A stretch of 64,000 nt of DNA from Fischerella thermalis PCC 7521 (lineage in GTDB: Bacteria > Cyanobacteriota > Cyanobacteriia > Cyanobacteriales > Nostocaceae). Within the stretch, counting starts at the first letter, position 1. Each line of letters starts with the position of its first letter. The stretch covers positions 1-64,000 of the forward strand of contig NZ_AJLL01000046.1 in the NCBI RefSeq assembly GCF_000317225.1, read 5' to 3'. The notes under the pieces were generated by a model. That model had not been told where the DNA came from. It saw only the letters and a list, made by a program, of their open reading frames with translations, and did not search any database. Below, piece by piece: positions 8,503 to 17,977 of this stretch. The translations under genes and the position numbers were made by a program.

Positions 8503-9768
8503 TTAATCTGTCAAAGAACGACCCTTAACCTCCGCTAAATCATCGACTTCCAACACCTTGCCTGTAGTGTAATAACCAGCAGCTTTTTTCGCTTCAATTT
8601 CGACACGGGCATCTTGGGGAACCAGCTCTTCAGGAATGGGTATGCGTTCCACAATTTCGATCCCGGCTGCGGTGATAGCATTGTATTTCATGTTGCTCAT
8701 CGACACCATGCGATCAATGCGGGTAACTCCCAACCAATGCAAAACATCTGGCATTAATTCTTGAAAGCGCATGTCCTGGACACCCGCGACACATTCGGTA
8801 CGAGCAAAGTAGGCATCAGCGCGATCGCCACCTTCTTGCCGTTTGCGGGCGTTGTAAACCAAGAATTTTGTTACTTCTCCCAAAGCACGTCCTTCTTTGC
8901 GGCAGTAAACTATGATCCCAACACCACCTTCCTGGGCGGTTTGCACACAAACTTCTATACCATGTACCAGATAGGGGCGACAGGTGCAAATATCTGAACC
9001 GAAGACATCAGAACCGTTGCATTCATCATGTACCCGTACTGCTAAAGGTTTATTGGGGTCGGTAATTGCTGCTACATCCCCAACAATATAAACTGTCACA
9101 CCGCCAATTGGTGGTAAAAATACCTCTAAATCAGTCCGTGTGACTAGTTCCGGGAACATGCCTCCGGTTTGTTCAAATAAAGCACGTCGTAATTCACCCT
9201 CACTGATTTGAAAGCGTTTGGCTATTCCTGGTAAATACCAAACAGGTTCGATCGCAGCTTTGGTGACAACCAAATCACCCCCTGGTTTCATGATCTTGCC
9301 ATCAATTGCCAAGCGCCCTTTTGCCATAGCTTCTGACAATTCGGGCATGTTGATGTGAGCCTTGGTAATGGCAATAGTAGGGCGAATGTCATACCCTTGC
9401 TCGTAGTAAGGCGCAAACACTTCACCCACAATTGCTCCAAAAGGATCAAGGGAAACAATTTTTTCAGGGTCGAACCAACTCAGATGCGGTCCGATATGCT
9501 CAACAGGGGAAGTATTGGTGAGATCTGCCCTGTGATCTGACTGTAATGCACCACTTGCTACTGCTAAGGCACGATAAACCGCATAACTGCCAGAATGAGT
9601 GCCAATCACATTACGGTGTGCTTGCTTTGTCAAAGTGGCAATCACCGGACCCCGTTCCATTGGATCGCTTGCTCCCCACTTGATAGGAATTGGTTTGGGA
9701 CCAAAGCGACTAGGATGAGAAGTTAGAACTATATGCCTGGAAACGCTGTTTTGTTTTGGCATAGTCAT
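8503..9768 (-). CDS. URC1: GTP cyclohydrolase II-like protein of uracil catabolism
   Basis: A 421-residue protein with a GTP cyclohydrolase II fold and the zinc motif C-x10-C-x-C (ECNGSDVFGSDICTC, near residue 250). The segment YCRKEGRALGEVTKF follows. It carries a long N-terminal domain (EHIGPHLSWFDPEK, RPTIAITKAHINMPEL) and lacks a RibB domain, unlike riboflavin-pathway RibA or RibBA. That layout, and its place beside DUF1688 and UPRT, identify it as the URC1 type, thought to open the pyrimidine ring of a uracil nucleotide. It is the first gene of the minus-strand group, with 98 bases separating it from URC4. No clear ribosome binding site precedes the ATG; a second ATG lies two codons later. 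Confidence 0.88.
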   Translation of the reverse strand: MTMPKQNSVSRHIVLTSHPSRFGPKPIPIKWGASDPMERGPVIATLTKQAHRNVIGTHSGSYAVYRALAVASGALQSDHRADLTNTSPVEHIGPHLSWFDPEKIVSLDPFGAIVGEVFAPYYEQGYDIRPTIAITKAHINMPELSEAMAKGRLAIDGKIMKPGGDLVVTKAAIEPVWYLPGIAKRFQISEGELRRALFEQTGGMFPELVTRTDLEVFLPPIGGVTVYIVGDVAAITDPNKPLAVRVHDECNGSDVFGSDICTCRPYLVHGIEVCVQTAQEGGVGIIVYCRKEGRALGEVTKFLVYNARKRQEGGDRADAYFARTECVAGVQDMRFQELMPDVLHWLGVTRIDRMVSMSNMKYNAITAAGIEIVERIPIPEELVPQDARVEIEAKKAAGYYTTGKVLEVDDLAEVKGRSLTD

Positions 9769-10027
9769 TTATTTTGTCTTGGGATATTTCTTATTAGTCA
9801 CCAGTTAACAGGCAAACGTCAATAGTTGATGACCACATGTTCTGTAAAATAGTTATCCATTGATACGGAATTAAAGACTAGATCGTATTACAGGCTACAA
9901 CAAACAAAATATTTATTGCTTTAACTTGCAATTTATAAGGTGAATTTTAAAAGTCGATTAAGAAGTTAATTTTGAGAACATTTTGTGCGAAATTTGATCC
10001 AAGGATACTATCTCTCACGTCAAATTC
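9769..10027. promoter_or_regulatory. Divergent promoter region of the uracil operon and a TPR gene
   Basis: A 259-base gap between genes transcribed outwards on both sides. It must hold the start signals of URC1-URC4-upp (minus) and of the TPR gene (plus). It is AT-rich and I see no riboswitch fold or clear operator palindrome. Confidence 0.4.
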
Positions 10028-10498
10028 ATGGATTCTTTATTTGTCAATTCCTTACTTGAAGACTTGAAAAATTCTGATGAAACAGTTCGCGAACAGGCAA
10101 CAAAAAAGCTTTGGCGCATCTGGTATCAGCAAAAGGGAATTTATGGGCTAGAAATGATTGAACGCAGTCAAAAGTTACTAGATTCGGGGCAAATTTCCAA
10201 AGCAGAAGCAGTCTTGACTGAGTTAATTAATGAACAACCAGACTTTGCTGAAGCTTGGAATCGTCGTGCTTTTCTTTACTACACTACTAGTCAGTATGAA
10301 AAATCTTTGGCTGATTGTCTAATGGCTATTCAGATTAACCCAGTTCATTTTGGCGCATTGCATGGCATGGGCCTAAGCTATGCAGCTTTAGGAGAGTATG
10401 CCAAAGCGATCGCAGCTTTTAATCGTGCCTTAGAAATTCAACCCTACTCTCTGGTAAATCAAAAATTAATTCTTGAATGTACATTTCGGTTAAGCTAA
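10028..10498 (+). CDS. Small tetratricopeptide repeat protein
   Basis: A soluble protein of 156 residues. The first 50 residues are helical (DLKNSDETVREQATKKLW). Three TPR-like helical hairpins follow, with the TPR consensus clear in AEAWNRRAFLYYTTSQYEKSL and ALHGMGLSYAALGEYAKAI. It has no signal peptide or membrane segment. Such proteins serve as protein-protein scaffolds, and the partner is unknown. It is divergent from the uracil operon. Confidence 0.85.
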   Translation: MDSLFVNSLLEDLKNSDETVREQATKKLWRIWYQQKGIYGLEMIERSQKLLDSGQISKAEAVLTELINEQPDFAEAWNRRAFLYYTTSQYEKSLADCLMAIQINPVHFGALHGMGLSYAALGEYAKAIAAFNRALEIQPYSLVNQKLILECTFRLS

Positions 10499-10559
10499 AA
10501 CACAAAAGTAAAATAATATTTTGTATGAAATGCAACCCAAGACCAAGAAATAATATTTA

Positions 10560-10695
10560 ATATCGTGTCCGCTTAAACACTTGTGTTGTGCGTCCGGGTC
10601 GGTAATTGGTAATTGGTAATGGATTTGAAACAATCTTGCCAACCAATTGCCAACAACAAAACACGATCTCGTAAGCAATTAACTGGACTTGATAT
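10560..10695. repeat. MITE-like element, ATATCAAGTCC family, copy A
   Basis: A 136-bp block with inverted ends ATATCGTGTCCGCTTAAACAC and GGACTTGATAT. Inside are GGTAATTGGTAATTGGTAAT and CGTAAGCAATTAACT. The same ends and interior motifs occur at 14656, 21564, 26883 and 48226. A spurious 62-codon minus-strand ORF overlaps it. Confidence 0.75.
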
Positions 10696-11122
10696 AAAGT
10701 CTTAATTGGTGCAAATAATATTTAGTATGGATTATTTGTTATTGATACCTGTGGGGACTTCACTTGTGTCAATAACAATCAGTAGCCATGAAAAAATGTT
10801 TAAAGCCAATTTATCCATGGGGTGTGCCTTGTTCCCTTTGAAATTACTGTAAAAAAATTTTACTACCTTTATAAAAAGCTAATTAATTTAGATGGTAATA
10901 TCTTATTTTCTTGTGCTGTAGCGTTTTAGATAATATATATTTTAGCAAACACATAAATATACATAACATTCCTAAATCATTCGTAAACAACAAGATCCCC
11001 GACTTGTTTGAGAAGTCGGGGATCTAGCTTTGCCAATTTTCGCTTTTGCAGATAGGATTGCTATATATAAAATTTATAAATAATTCTCTTGACTTTATGC
11101 CATTGGTATCCTTATTGCAACC
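10696..11122. other. Intergenic region before the FAD-linked oxidase
   Basis: About 430 AT-rich bases with no ORF of note. It contains the hairpin at 10993-11025 and otherwise only A/T-rich stretches that could hold a promoter. Confidence 0.4.
10993..11025. terminator. AGATCCCCGACTT hairpin (palindromic repeat or terminator)
   Basis: AGATCCCCGACTT pairs with AAGTCGGGGATCT around a short loop. A shorter relative (ATCCCCGA / TCGGGGAT) is at 22893-22920. It lies between two plus-strand genes and may end the TPR transcript, or may simply be a dispersed palindrome. Confidence 0.6.
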
Positions 11123-12490
11123 ATGACAACATATATAAAACCCTACGATATAGAAGCCCTAATTAATTCCCTACCAGGAATCGAAGTGATTACAGATTCC
11201 TCTCAAGTAGCAAAATTATCCCAGGATTATCATAGTTTTAGTCCGGTTCTTGCTCCCAAACTAGCGGGAAAAGTTGGAGATATAGTCTTACGACCAGCTA
11301 ACGAACAAGAAGTATTAAAAATAGCAGCTACTTGTGTAAAATATCGAGTTCCGATAACTGTACGGGGTGCAGGAACAGGAAATTATGGGCAATGCGTACC
11401 ACTACACGGCGGTGTCATCCTTGATATGACGCGGATGCAGGAGATTTGCTGGATCAAACCAGGAGTAGCGCGGGTTGAAGCAGGGGTAAAATTAGCTGCA
11501 CTGGATAAAAAAGCACGGGAAATTGGTTGGGAAATGCGGATGGTACCCTCTACCTACCGCACAGCCACGATTGCCGGTTTTGTGGCTGGTGGTAGTGGGG
11601 GAATTGGTTCCATCCAATATGGACTTTTAGGCGATCGCGGTAATCTTTTAGCACTGAAAGTCGTCACCTTAGAAGATGAACCGCGCTTTATTGAACTACG
11701 GGGTGACGATGTACAAAAAGTCAATCATGCCTGGGGTATTAACGGTATTATCACTGAAGTAGAAATTCCCCTTGGACCGACTTATCCTTGGGCGGAAGTA
11801 ATTGTTACCTTTGCAGAATTTATGGCAGCAGCCAGATTTGGGCAAGCCCTCGCTGATGCTGATGGCATGATTAAAAAAGAAATTGCTGTGTTTGCATCCC
11901 CTATCCCCCAATACTTTACGCCGTTGCGGCAATACATTCCTGATGGTACTCACGCCGCTTTATTATTAATTGCGGAACCGAGTTTAGAGTTATTGCCTGG
12001 ATTAGTGCAGCAACATGGTGGCAAGATTACTTATCAAAAAGTACAAGAACCCGGAAAAGGTGTGAATTTATTAGAATTCACCTGGAATCACACCACTCTC
12101 CACGCCCGCAGCGTTGATAGTTCCATCACCTATTTGCAAAGTATCTTCCCCGCCGATCTAGAGACGCGCCATGGCGCGTCTCTACAGTTAGTAGAGCATA
12201 TGTATCGTTACTATGGGGATGAAGTCATGATGCATTTGGAGTTCATTCGTGTCAACGGTGCAGCAATTCCCGCCGCCTTACAACTTTTACGCTACACCAC
12301 CGAGGAACGCCTGAACGAAATCATCCGCCATCACGAAGAACAAGGGATATTTATTGCCAATCCCCACACCTACATTATTGAAGATGGTGGCAGAAAAGTT
12401 ATCGATCCAGAACAGTTGAAGTTTAAGAAAATGGTAGATCCCTATGGGTTGATGAATCCTGGTAAGAGTAGAGAGATTGGGAGAGTGTGA
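11123..12490 (+). CDS. FAD-binding oxidoreductase (GlcD / FAD_binding_4 type)
   Basis: A 455-residue flavoprotein of the vanillyl-alcohol-oxidase (PCMH) superfamily, which oxidises alpha-hydroxy acids and similar substrates. The FAD-binding domain spans about residues 35-215: VLRPANEQEVLKIA, then VPITVRGAGTGNYGQ, the PCMH loop GVILDMTRM, and FVAGGSGGIGSIQYG. The C-terminal cap ends with the typical DPYGLMNPGKS. The usual Cys-rich iron-sulfur subunit of glycolate oxidase is not adjacent. A perfect 26-bp palindrome (12159-12184) lies in frame near residue 350 and adds about nine residues (ETRHGASLQ). The natural substrate is unknown. Confidence 0.87.
   Translation: MTTYIKPYDIEALINSLPGIEVITDSSQVAKLSQDYHSFSPVLAPKLAGKVGDIVLRPANEQEVLKIAATCVKYRVPITVRGAGTGNYGQCVPLHGGVILDMTRMQEICWIKPGVARVEAGVKLAALDKKAREIGWEMRMVPSTYRTATIAGFVAGGSGGIGSIQYGLLGDRGNLLALKVVTLEDEPRFIELRGDDVQKVNHAWGINGIITEVEIPLGPTYPWAEVIVTFAEFMAAARFGQALADADGMIKKEIAVFASPIPQYFTPLRQYIPDGTHAALLLIAEPSLELLPGLVQQHGGKITYQKVQEPGKGVNLLEFTWNHTTLHARSVDSSITYLQSIFPADLETRHGASLQLVEHMYRYYGDEVMMHLEFIRVNGAAIPAALQLLRYTTEERLNEIIRHHEEQGIFIANPHTYIIEDGGRKVIDPEQLKFKKMVDPYGLMNPGKSREIGRV
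12159..12184. repeat. Perfect 26-bp palindrome inside the FAD oxidase gene
   Basis: TAGAGACGCGCC followed by its exact reverse complement around ATGGCG. It is in frame and leaves the reading frame open. Related copies are at 4323-4342 and 39654-39673. Confidence 0.9.
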
Positions 12491-12515
12491 GGAGTAGTGA
12501 ACAACTAACCACTAA

Positions 12516-14145
<1,630 letters not shown>

Positions 14146-14149
14146 GGTG

Positions 14150-14679
14150 TTAGAAAACTTGCTGGGATAAATTTAGTAGAACGTGGTGATTTGCAGCAGG
14201 TACGAGGGTTAGCGATCGCCACAGAATTACCTGCTCATATTCCTCAGCGTATGGCTAGCCGCGCAGAAAATTTATTAACAGAAGCAGGGTTGAAACATGC
14301 AATCAAGCCTGTAAGAGAAAAAGGCGTTGCACCAGGAACTGGTTTATTTTTGACTGCGGAGTATGAAAATAATTTGGCTGGGTTTAGTGCTTTGGGGCGT
14401 TTGGGTTTACCAGCAGAAAAAGTTGCTCAGATGGCTTGTGAGGAACTACTGAAATTTCATCAAACTGGTGCAGCTGTGGATGAACATCTTGCAGATCAAT
14501 TATTGTTACCAGCTGCTTTGGCGTTGGATCAAAGTGAGTATCATGTGGCAGAAGTTAGTACCCACTTGACAACAAATGCTTGGGTAATTGAGCAGTTTGG
14601 CTTAGCAAGGGTGACAGCGGATGAAAGGGAGAAGCTGGTGACAGTGAAGCCTTTGATATCATGTCCGTTTGAACACTGA
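14150..14679 (+). pseudogene. rtcA: RNA 3'-terminal phosphate cyclase, 3' fragment
   Basis: The frame (open from a GTG at 14140) encodes the C-terminal half of RtcA: LVERGDLQQVRGLA, LPAHIPQRMASRAENLL, EKGVAPGTGLFLTAEYEN, EHLADQLLLPAALAL and EVSTHLTTNAW. The last contains the His aligned with the E. coli nucleotidylated His. It lacks the start and the central domain. Its final residues (ISCPFEH) come from a dispersed repeat that begins at 14656, so even the 3' end has been altered. Confidence 0.88.
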
Positions 14680-14720
14680 TATTATCCGTCCTTGTCGGTA
14701 ATTGGTAATTGGTAATTAAG
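14656..14720. repeat. MITE-like element, ATATCAAGTCC family, copy E (one end)
   Basis: It begins ATATCATGTCCGTTTGAACAC inside the rtcA 3' fragment and continues through CGTCCTTGTCGGTAATTGGTAATT, matching copy A at 10560. The other end is not recognisable. Confidence 0.6.
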
Positions 14721-14880
14721 ATGCTGATAAATAAAGGCTGATTTATATTTCTTGTTGTACTTCATGAATGAGAAAATTCTTTGCAATTGAGAGTTTGACT
14801 CACATTGAGGTTTATGATTTCAAATAAACAGGCTCCTTCCTGATTACAACAAAAAGCAGATAAATTAAGCAACATTACTG

Positions 14881-15801
14881 ATGAATACGGCTGTAAATAA
14901 TACTCCAGGACTTGCTACACGCTTGGTAAACGGAGTACTGGCAATCAAGCCAGTGTACAACCTTGCCAAACATCAAGCCCGGCAAATGATGATAAAACGG
15001 GCAGAAAAAATTGGAGTGCCTTGGAGAAAACAAGTACAGACACTGCGATCGCACAACTGGGAAAGCGAACTAGCAAAAGTACAAAATCCCCAACTCAAAT
15101 ACCCAGACTACTACCTCACCTCATTTCACGCCTACGACAAAGGTAATCTCAGCTGGGATGCAGCCCTAGAAGTAGAAGTTGCTGCTTACGCCGTCCACGC
15201 TACTATCTGGGCTGGTGCAGGAGCTAAAGGTGATGCTCAGCTGCGTCAGAGTTACCATGATCTCCTCAAACAACAAATTACCACCCCACCGCAAGATATC
15301 CTCGACTTAGGTTGTAGTGTGGGTATGAGTACTTTTGCCCTACAAGAACTGTACCCCCAAGCCCAAATCACTGGCGTAGACTTATCTCCCTACTTTTTAG
15401 CTGTTGCTAACTACCGTTCCCAACAGCAGCAACGCCACATCAACTGGATTCACGCAGCGGCTGAATCAACCAACTTACCAAACGCTTCTTTTGATTTAGT
15501 CTCAATTTTCTTGGTGTGTCACGAATTACCCCAGTCAGCAACTCGGCAGATTTTTGCGGAAGCAAGACGTTTACTACGTCCCGGTGGATATTTGGCAATC
15601 ATGGATATGAATCCTCAAGCAGAAGCTTACAAAAAAATGCCTCCCTATATTCTGACCCTGCTCAAAAGCACCGAACCATATTTAGATGAATACTTCACTT
15701 TGGATATTGAACAAGCAATAGTAGAAGCGGGTTTCCAAACTCCTACCATCACTCGCAACAGTCCTCGTCATCGCACTATTATTGCTCAGGTGAGTGGTTG
15801 A
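14881..15801 (+). CDS. Class I SAM-dependent methyltransferase
   Basis: A 306-residue protein. Motif I is DILDLGCSVGMSTFAL (near residue 140), followed by the acidic SAM-ribose residue in ITGVDLSPYF. LRPGGYLAIMDMNP (near 240) is motif III. The first 130 residues form a helical extension (VKPVYNLAKHQARQMM) often seen in cyanobacterial and chloroplast-related homologues. The substrate is unknown. It overlaps the next gene by 8 bases, so the two are probably translated together. Confidence 0.87.
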   Translation: MNTAVNNTPGLATRLVNGVLAIKPVYNLAKHQARQMMIKRAEKIGVPWRKQVQTLRSHNWESELAKVQNPQLKYPDYYLTSFHAYDKGNLSWDAALEVEVAAYAVHATIWAGAGAKGDAQLRQSYHDLLKQQITTPPQDILDLGCSVGMSTFALQELYPQAQITGVDLSPYFLAVANYRSQQQQRHINWIHAAAESTNLPNASFDLVSIFLVCHELPQSATRQIFAEARRLLRPGGYLAIMDMNPQAEAYKKMPPYILTLLKSTEPYLDEYFTLDIEQAIVEAGFQTPTITRNSPRHRTIIAQVSG

Positions 15802-16768
15802 TTTATCTCTAGTACCGTGGGCAGTCGTACCTCCCCTGTTGCTTCTGGTTTACTATTATTGGCGCTTTGCCAATAGCCCATCCCTGCTGCGACTGCTGTT
15901 ATTTTTTGTAGCTGGGGCAATATCTGGTTTTGTTGCCCTTAGTTTAGAGTGGCTTGTAGAAACACAAGTCAACTCGTTTCCATTCTGGCGACAAACTCGC
16001 ACTACTCTTGTGGGTATTGCTTTGCGCCAGTTACTAGAGGTAGGGCCAATAGAAGAAGGTTGTAAGTTAATAGTAGTAGTTGCTTTGGGTTGGTATTTTC
16101 AGCGTCGTCAATATCGCTTACGCCCCACCACAGTCTTTCTCTTTACCATAGCCGTTGCTTTGGGATTCACCGCCGAAGAAAACTGGATTTACTTTGTCCA
16201 TAATACAGCATCAATTTTAGAGCGATCGCTCACCACACCAGTCCACGCTATGTTCTCTGCACCCTGGGGTTACGCCTTAGCATTATCTTTTCCTCGATAT
16301 CACCCCAGGGTTGCCAAAGCTTGGTTCAATTCTGTGATTTATCATGCTCTAGTTAATGTTTTATCAAGCGCTTGGCGTTATCCACAACCATTGTCCTTCC
16401 TCAGCTATGGTTTATTTCCCTTTTTGTTGTGGATATTTTGGCGACTAGAACAGTTCCTGCGAAAAGTACAAAGAATTCCACCCATTACTTTAATCAGTGG
16501 TTACACACCACAGCACCGTTTTTGGCAGAGGGGCTTGGTGATGTTTGCACTCATATTGGGTGGTAATGCAATTTTTGGATTATTTCTGTTGCTCAGAAGT
16601 TTGAGTTCTGTGACTCCAGCACAGCTTTTTGAGCCTACGATTCTCTGGTTTATATTTAGTCGCCTCTTACTCAATTTCACTTTTGGACTAATAGCCTGGA
16701 AAATTTATCGCTACTTACGAAATCAGGTTCGTAGTAAGCGCTTTAGCGCTTGCGTATTTAGGGACTAG
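15794..16768 (+). CDS. PrsW family intramembrane metalloprotease
   Basis: A 324-residue integral membrane protein with about eight hydrophobic segments. The conserved glutamates of PrsW proteases are present in PIEEGCKL and FTAEENWIYF, and the zinc-ligand-type His residues lie in VHAMFSAPWGYAL and YHALVNVL. PrsW of Bacillus cleaves anti-sigma factor RsiW, but no anti-sigma factor is visible here. The start is the GTG at 15794, which overlaps the end of the methyltransferase gene. The substrate is unknown. Confidence 0.8.
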   Translation: MVDLSLVPWAVVPPLLLLVYYYWRFANSPSLLRLLLFFVAGAISGFVALSLEWLVETQVNSFPFWRQTRTTLVGIALRQLLEVGPIEEGCKLIVVVALGWYFQRRQYRLRPTTVFLFTIAVALGFTAEENWIYFVHNTASILERSLTTPVHAMFSAPWGYALALSFPRYHPRVAKAWFNSVIYHALVNVLSSAWRYPQPLSFLSYGLFPFLLWIFWRLEQFLRKVQRIPPITLISGYTPQHRFWQRGLVMFALILGGNAIFGLFLLLRSLSSVTPAQLFEPTILWFIFSRLLLNFTFGLIAWKIYRYLRNQVRSKRFSACVFRD

Positions 16769-16800
16769 CCCTTTGGTGATACAATCCAAAAAACAAATTT

Positions 16801-16875
16801 TCTTAGTGTCTTTGTGTCTTTGTGTTTCAAAAATAATTCTTTTCACCACCAAGACACAAAGACACAAAGTAAGAT
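16801..16875. terminator. Long inverted repeat between convergent genes
   Basis: A perfect 16-bp stem (CTTTGTGTCTTTGTGT at 16810-16825 with its complement at 16854-16869) closes a 28-base loop. It lies between convergent genes and could terminate both. The CTTTGTGTCTTTGTG sequence is also a known type of cyanobacterial short repeat; a relative is at about 62755-62785. Confidence 0.65.
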
Positions 16876-16965
16876 TTGCTTGAAATCGGGAGTAGACAAT
16901 TAGATTTTACTCACCTTGCAAGGGCTGTTTAAAGACTAAAGGCTTGAATATGAACATAGATTAAG

Positions 16966-17838
16966 CTAAATACGTGCCAAAACTGGCTGATTGGCTGCAA
17001 CATTAACAGAGTTGGATTCTGTGTCTGTGCAGTAAATTTCACAAGAATTATTCGGACTTTCAATTAGTTTGACTTTATAAAGTTTTGCTCCCAATTTCTG
17101 AATAGGTGATCGCAATAAATTACTAATGTAAAGTGCGATGTTTTCAGCAGTAGGTACAACTTCTGAAAAATAGGAGATATCTTTGTTTAAGAAAGTGTGA
17201 TCAAATGGTTCAACCACATAATCTTCGATCACTTGATTTAAAGCATCTAAATCTACAATCATGCCAGTGCGTGGATCTATTTCCCCTTTTACTGTCACTT
17301 CTAAATGGTAGTTGTGTCCGTGACCATTAGGACGGGCACATTTACCATAAATCTCGAAGTTATCTTGATCACTCAGATCTGGATGCGCTAGCCTATGAGC
17401 GGCACTAAAGTGAGTACTAACACTGAGATAAGCTTCCATTCCGTTTCCCATATAGTCTGCCCAAAGTTCAGGATTTTCAAATAGCTGCACACGGACTAGA
17501 GGTAAATGGGGTGCTAGCCGTTGCCAAATCACCCTTGCAATATTTTCTGTGGTAGGTAGAGTTTGTTGAAATTCTGCCCACACATCGTTGAGATAGGAAA
17601 AGTCTAGTTGGCTAGTTACTTCTTGCTTAATTACGTGTTTGACATCAGACAAGTTTAACACCATGCCATATTTATCTAGTTCCCCAATAAGGGAGACAAA
17701 TAAGATATAGTTGTGTCCATGTCCTGGAAAGCGAGAGCAAGCACCAAATTTTTTTAAATTCTCAGCTTTACTCAGTTCTGGCAACCAATAGCGATGACTG
17801 GCCGAAAACTGAGCGCGGCGATTCACAACGCATTGCAT
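16966..17838 (-). CDS. 6-carboxytetrahydropterin synthase / PTPS-like protein, two fused domains
   Basis: A 290-residue protein made of two QueD/PTPS domains in tandem. Domain 1 (about 1-140) has FSASHRYW and CSRFPGHGHNY. Domain 2 (about 145-280) has FSAAHRL and CARPNGHGHNYHLEV. Both keep the zinc His residues and the catalytic-type Cys, so neither looks inactive. The family turns dihydroneopterin triphosphate into 6-carboxytetrahydropterin (queuosine path) or 6-pyruvoyltetrahydropterin (pterin path). Which one applies here is not decided by sequence. queF, another queuosine-path gene, is 6 kb away but not linked in an operon. The ATG is followed by MQCVVNRRAQF and lies on the edge of the neighbouring promoter region. 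Confidence 0.88.
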   Translation of the reverse strand: MQCVVNRRAQFSASHRYWLPELSKAENLKKFGACSRFPGHGHNYILFVSLIGELDKYGMVLNLSDVKHVIKQEVTSQLDFSYLNDVWAEFQQTLPTTENIARVIWQRLAPHLPLVRVQLFENPELWADYMGNGMEAYLSVSTHFSAAHRLAHPDLSDQDNFEIYGKCARPNGHGHNYHLEVTVKGEIDPRTGMIVDLDALNQVIEDYVVEPFDHTFLNKDISYFSEVVPTAENIALYISNLLRSPIQKLGAKLYKVKLIESPNNSCEIYCTDTESNSVNVAANQPVLARI

Positions 17839-17977
17839 GAGTGTACTGGTAGGATTGTTTAATATTTCTTAATATCTTAACATTTTAACGATGTGTTTCG
17901 TGTTGTTAACCCTTTTTCGTTCTGCATCCAGGTTAAGACAACAATTAGAATTGACGTAGTGTGTCTTGGTTTGGAAA

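Noticed and set aside
10490-10678. 62-codon minus-strand frame
   Set aside because: It overlaps the MITE-like copy A and has no protein features.
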